A stretch of 64,000 bases of DNA, from positions 23,160,570 to 23,224,569 of the forward strand of contig NC_034010.1 in the NCBI RefSeq assembly GCF_000346465.2, read 5' to 3'. The DNA is from Prunus persica (lineage: Eukaryota > Streptophyta > Magnoliopsida > Rosales > Rosaceae). Shown here in pieces: positions 62,350 through 64,000 of this stretch; within the stretch, counting starts at the first letter, position 1; every line of letters starts with the position of its first letter. The position numbers were made by a program, and so were the translations under genes. A model generated the notes under the pieces. The model did no database searches. It was not told the origin of the DNA and was given only the letters and a program-made list of their open reading frames with translations.

Positions 62350-63879
62350 ATGGCAACCCAACCTGCCCGTCCATGGTTTCGGCTAGGCTCCATGGTCCGT
62401 CCGGCCACCACCCCTGCCCCTGCACCAACCCCTGCCCCGGCACCCGTGGTTAGACCTGCATTCAGGCCATTGACTCCTGCACCTGAACCAACCCCAACTC
62501 CACCACCAGCTCCAACCCCAACTCCAGCACCCACCACCACAGCTCCGCCACCACCTCCTGCAGCCGCTGCTCAGCCACCACCACCTCCTGCCGTCGCTGC
62601 TCAGCCACCACCACCTCCTGCCGTCGCTGCTCCGCCACCACCACCTCCGGCCGTCGCTGCTCAGCCACCACCACCTCCTGCCGCTGCTGCTCCACCGCCT
62701 CCTACTGCCGTTCTTATGCGTCGGCCACCACCACCTGCGGCAACTCCAGCACCACCTCCTCCTGCGACTAGTACTACTGCATCAGTTCCACCATCACCAA
62801 TTTCAAAAGCAGCATCTTCTTCAGTGCCATCATCTCCTGGAATCAGGGTTGGTATAGCCCCATCTTCTTCAGTGGCACCATCTCCTGATAGGAACAAGGT
62901 CACTAAAGCTTCAACTTCTACTACTGATTCAGTGCCAAGTTCTCCATCCTATAAACCACAAACTAGTACTACTTCTCCACCAAAACCCACCATCTTTTCA
63001 GCCCCTGCAAAGTCTCCTCCAGAATCTAAACCACAGCCAACACAAACTTATTCTCCACCAAAACCGACAGCCACCACCATTTCAGCCACTGCTAGGGAGC
63101 CTTATAATGCCCCATCTCCCAGAACCATTAGGCCAGCTGCCACTAAGACCCCACCTCAGTCGCCAAAGATCAAGTCAATTGCCCCACCACCCTCTCCTTT
63201 CACTCTCCCACCCCCTCAGCTAAAGCCCAGCACTTCAGACCAAACTGAGCAACCCAGGATTCCCATGGAGGCAGAGCAGAAAACAGTGCTGGTCCAACAA
63301 AAGACCATTGATCATCCAAAATCCAGAGACTTACGCGAGTCTCTCAAGCCAAGCATCAATGCCCACGGTTCAAAGCATGAAGGAGAAACCAAAGAGAGAG
63401 CTATAACTCGCAAGAAGCCTGCATCAGACACCTCTGATCATGAGGCAGGAGGCATGAGGGTCATAACCATTGCAGGGGAAAACAGAGGAGCTTTCATGGA
63501 ACTCAAACAATCTCCTCAGAAACATGGACTTGGGGAGCAATCTCAGTATCTTTGCAAGAAAGGCAATGGAAAAACGGTGACTGGGACTCAATCTGATCAG
63601 AACAATAGCAGCAGCAGCAGCAGCAGCAGTGGTGAGGAAGGCAAAGGCAAGAGCAAAAGTAAGGACAAAAGTCTCAAAGCAGGGAAGGCTGCAGGGAAAT
63701 CAGCATCAGCACAGCCTACAAGGGCATTCATGAACAGCAATGTTCAAGGCATCAACAACTCCATTGTCTACAACACTTCCCTCACTCACCATGATCCTGG
63801 GGTCCACCTTGCTTTCTCTAGGAAGCCCAGTGGGGATGGATTTGAGGCCAAGAGCCTTGTCAATGGCCGCCACAGTTAG
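62350..63879 (+). CDS. Proline-rich protein of unknown function
   Basis: Intronless, 509 aa. Residues 15 to about 140 are almost only Pro, Ala, Thr and Val, including five consecutive runs of the PPPPPAVAA type, with changes between copies. The middle (about 140-320) is Ser/Pro/Thr/Lys-rich and disordered. A seven- or eight-serine run (AGC repeat, 63606-63630) is followed by a Lys-rich stretch. The C-terminal 50 residues are different: AFMNSNVQGINNSIVYNTSL, then THHDPGVHL, a conserved block found at the end of a plant-specific family (At2g46630 is a member from memory). No signal peptide is visible, so a cell-wall extensin is unlikely; an intracellular, perhaps nuclear or membrane-associated scaffold is more plausible, but this is not known. 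Confidence 0.8.
   Translation: MATQPARPWFRLGSMVRPATTPAPAPTPAPAPVVRPAFRPLTPAPEPTPTPPPAPTPTPAPTTTAPPPPPAAAAQPPPPPAVAAQPPPPPAVAAPPPPPPAVAAQPPPPPAAAAPPPPTAVLMRRPPPPAATPAPPPPATSTTASVPPSPISKAASSSVPSSPGIRVGIAPSSSVAPSPDRNKVTKASTSTTDSVPSSPSYKPQTSTTSPPKPTIFSAPAKSPPESKPQPTQTYSPPKPTATTISATAREPYNAPSPRTIRPAATKTPPQSPKIKSIAPPPSPFTLPPPQLKPSTSDQTEQPRIPMEAEQKTVLVQQKTIDHPKSRDLRESLKPSINAHGSKHEGETKERAITRKKPASDTSDHEAGGMRVITIAGENRGAFMELKQSPQKHGLGEQSQYLCKKGNGKTVTGTQSDQNNSSSSSSSSGEEGKGKSKSKDKSLKAGKAAGKSASAQPTRAFMNSNVQGINNSIVYNTSLTHHDPGVHLAFSRKPSGDGFEAKSLVNGRHS
62540..62705 (+). repeat. 30-bp minisatellite in the proline-rich CDS
   Basis: Five tandem units of about 30 bp (pattern CCACCACCACCTCCTGCCGT plus CGCTGCTC/AG), each encoding a P5-A-V-A-A-Q/P type peptide. 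The units differ at a few bases. Confidence 0.9.
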
Positions 63880-64000
63880 GCAGAGAAATGATCAGAGATA
63901 AAAAGGAAACTAAAATTCAAGTGTCAAGACATTACTTTTGTTGTGTTTTGAATATATTAGGCATACTATATAATTTGTGATCATAAAAATAAAATGGGAG
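63880..64000. other. 3' flank of the proline-rich gene
   Basis: AT-rich 3' UTR with a possible polyadenylation signal AATAAA near 63989, running off the window edge. Confidence 0.5.

Noticed and set aside
62310..62903. Gly-rich and Gln/Val-rich minus-strand open frames
   Set aside because: Antisense reflections of the proline repeat region of the plus-strand gene.

Overview
This window is nuclear DNA of a flowering plant, a eudicot. The genes carry short introns with plant-type splice sites, 5' leaders rich in CT/GA microsatellites, AT-rich intergenic DNA and plant-only families (bifunctional L-fucokinase/GDP-fucose pyrophosphorylase, WNK kinase, RS31-type SR protein, ER-type Ca2+-ATPase, PUB E3 ligase with ARM repeats, RABA3). 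The compact spacing and small transposon remnants would fit a Rosaceae-like genome, but that is only a guess. I see no bacterial or viral gene, no CRISPR array and no intact retrotransposon.

Layout, left to right: first exon of an LRAT/NC-domain gene (-, runs off the left edge); FKGP (-); a tRNA-Val(AAC) (-); a 183-bp MITE; a WNK kinase (+); an RPC10/RPC11-type RNA polymerase III subunit (-); a Yippee-like gene (+); a Helitron-like insertion; a KIC-type EF-hand gene (+); an RS31-type splicing factor (-); an ECA2-type Ca2+-ATPase (+); a PUB42/44-like U-box protein (-); another MITE; a plastid ATP-synthase-delta-like gene lacking the C-terminal domain (-); a 975-bp hAT-like element; RABA3 (+); a 5-kb gene-poor stretch; a BCS1-type AAA-ATPase (-); a second copy of the 183-bp MITE; a DUF295 pseudogene broken by one stop codon (-), lying between two copies of a duplicated non-coding block; a DUF4079 plastid membrane protein (+); and a proline-rich protein (+).

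Split genes were assembled by hand. Every junction was checked for reading phase, and all spliced CDSs close in frame. Three junctions use GC-AG instead of GT-AG.

The genes form no operon or pathway. They do form a recognisable ancestral block. From memory, LRAT, FKGP, RPC10-like and RABA3 match a run at Arabidopsis At1g01200-At1g01225, while KIC, RS31 and the AAA-ATPase match a run at At2g46600-At2g46620, which is the paralogous region from the alpha duplication (the LHY/CCA1 pair). The window thus looks like an unreduplicated segment whose genes were divided between two Arabidopsis regions. I found no clearly new biological system. The most unusual items are the truncated ATP-delta protein, the duplicated promoter-like block around the DUF295 pseudogene, and the transposon relics with readable target-site duplications.
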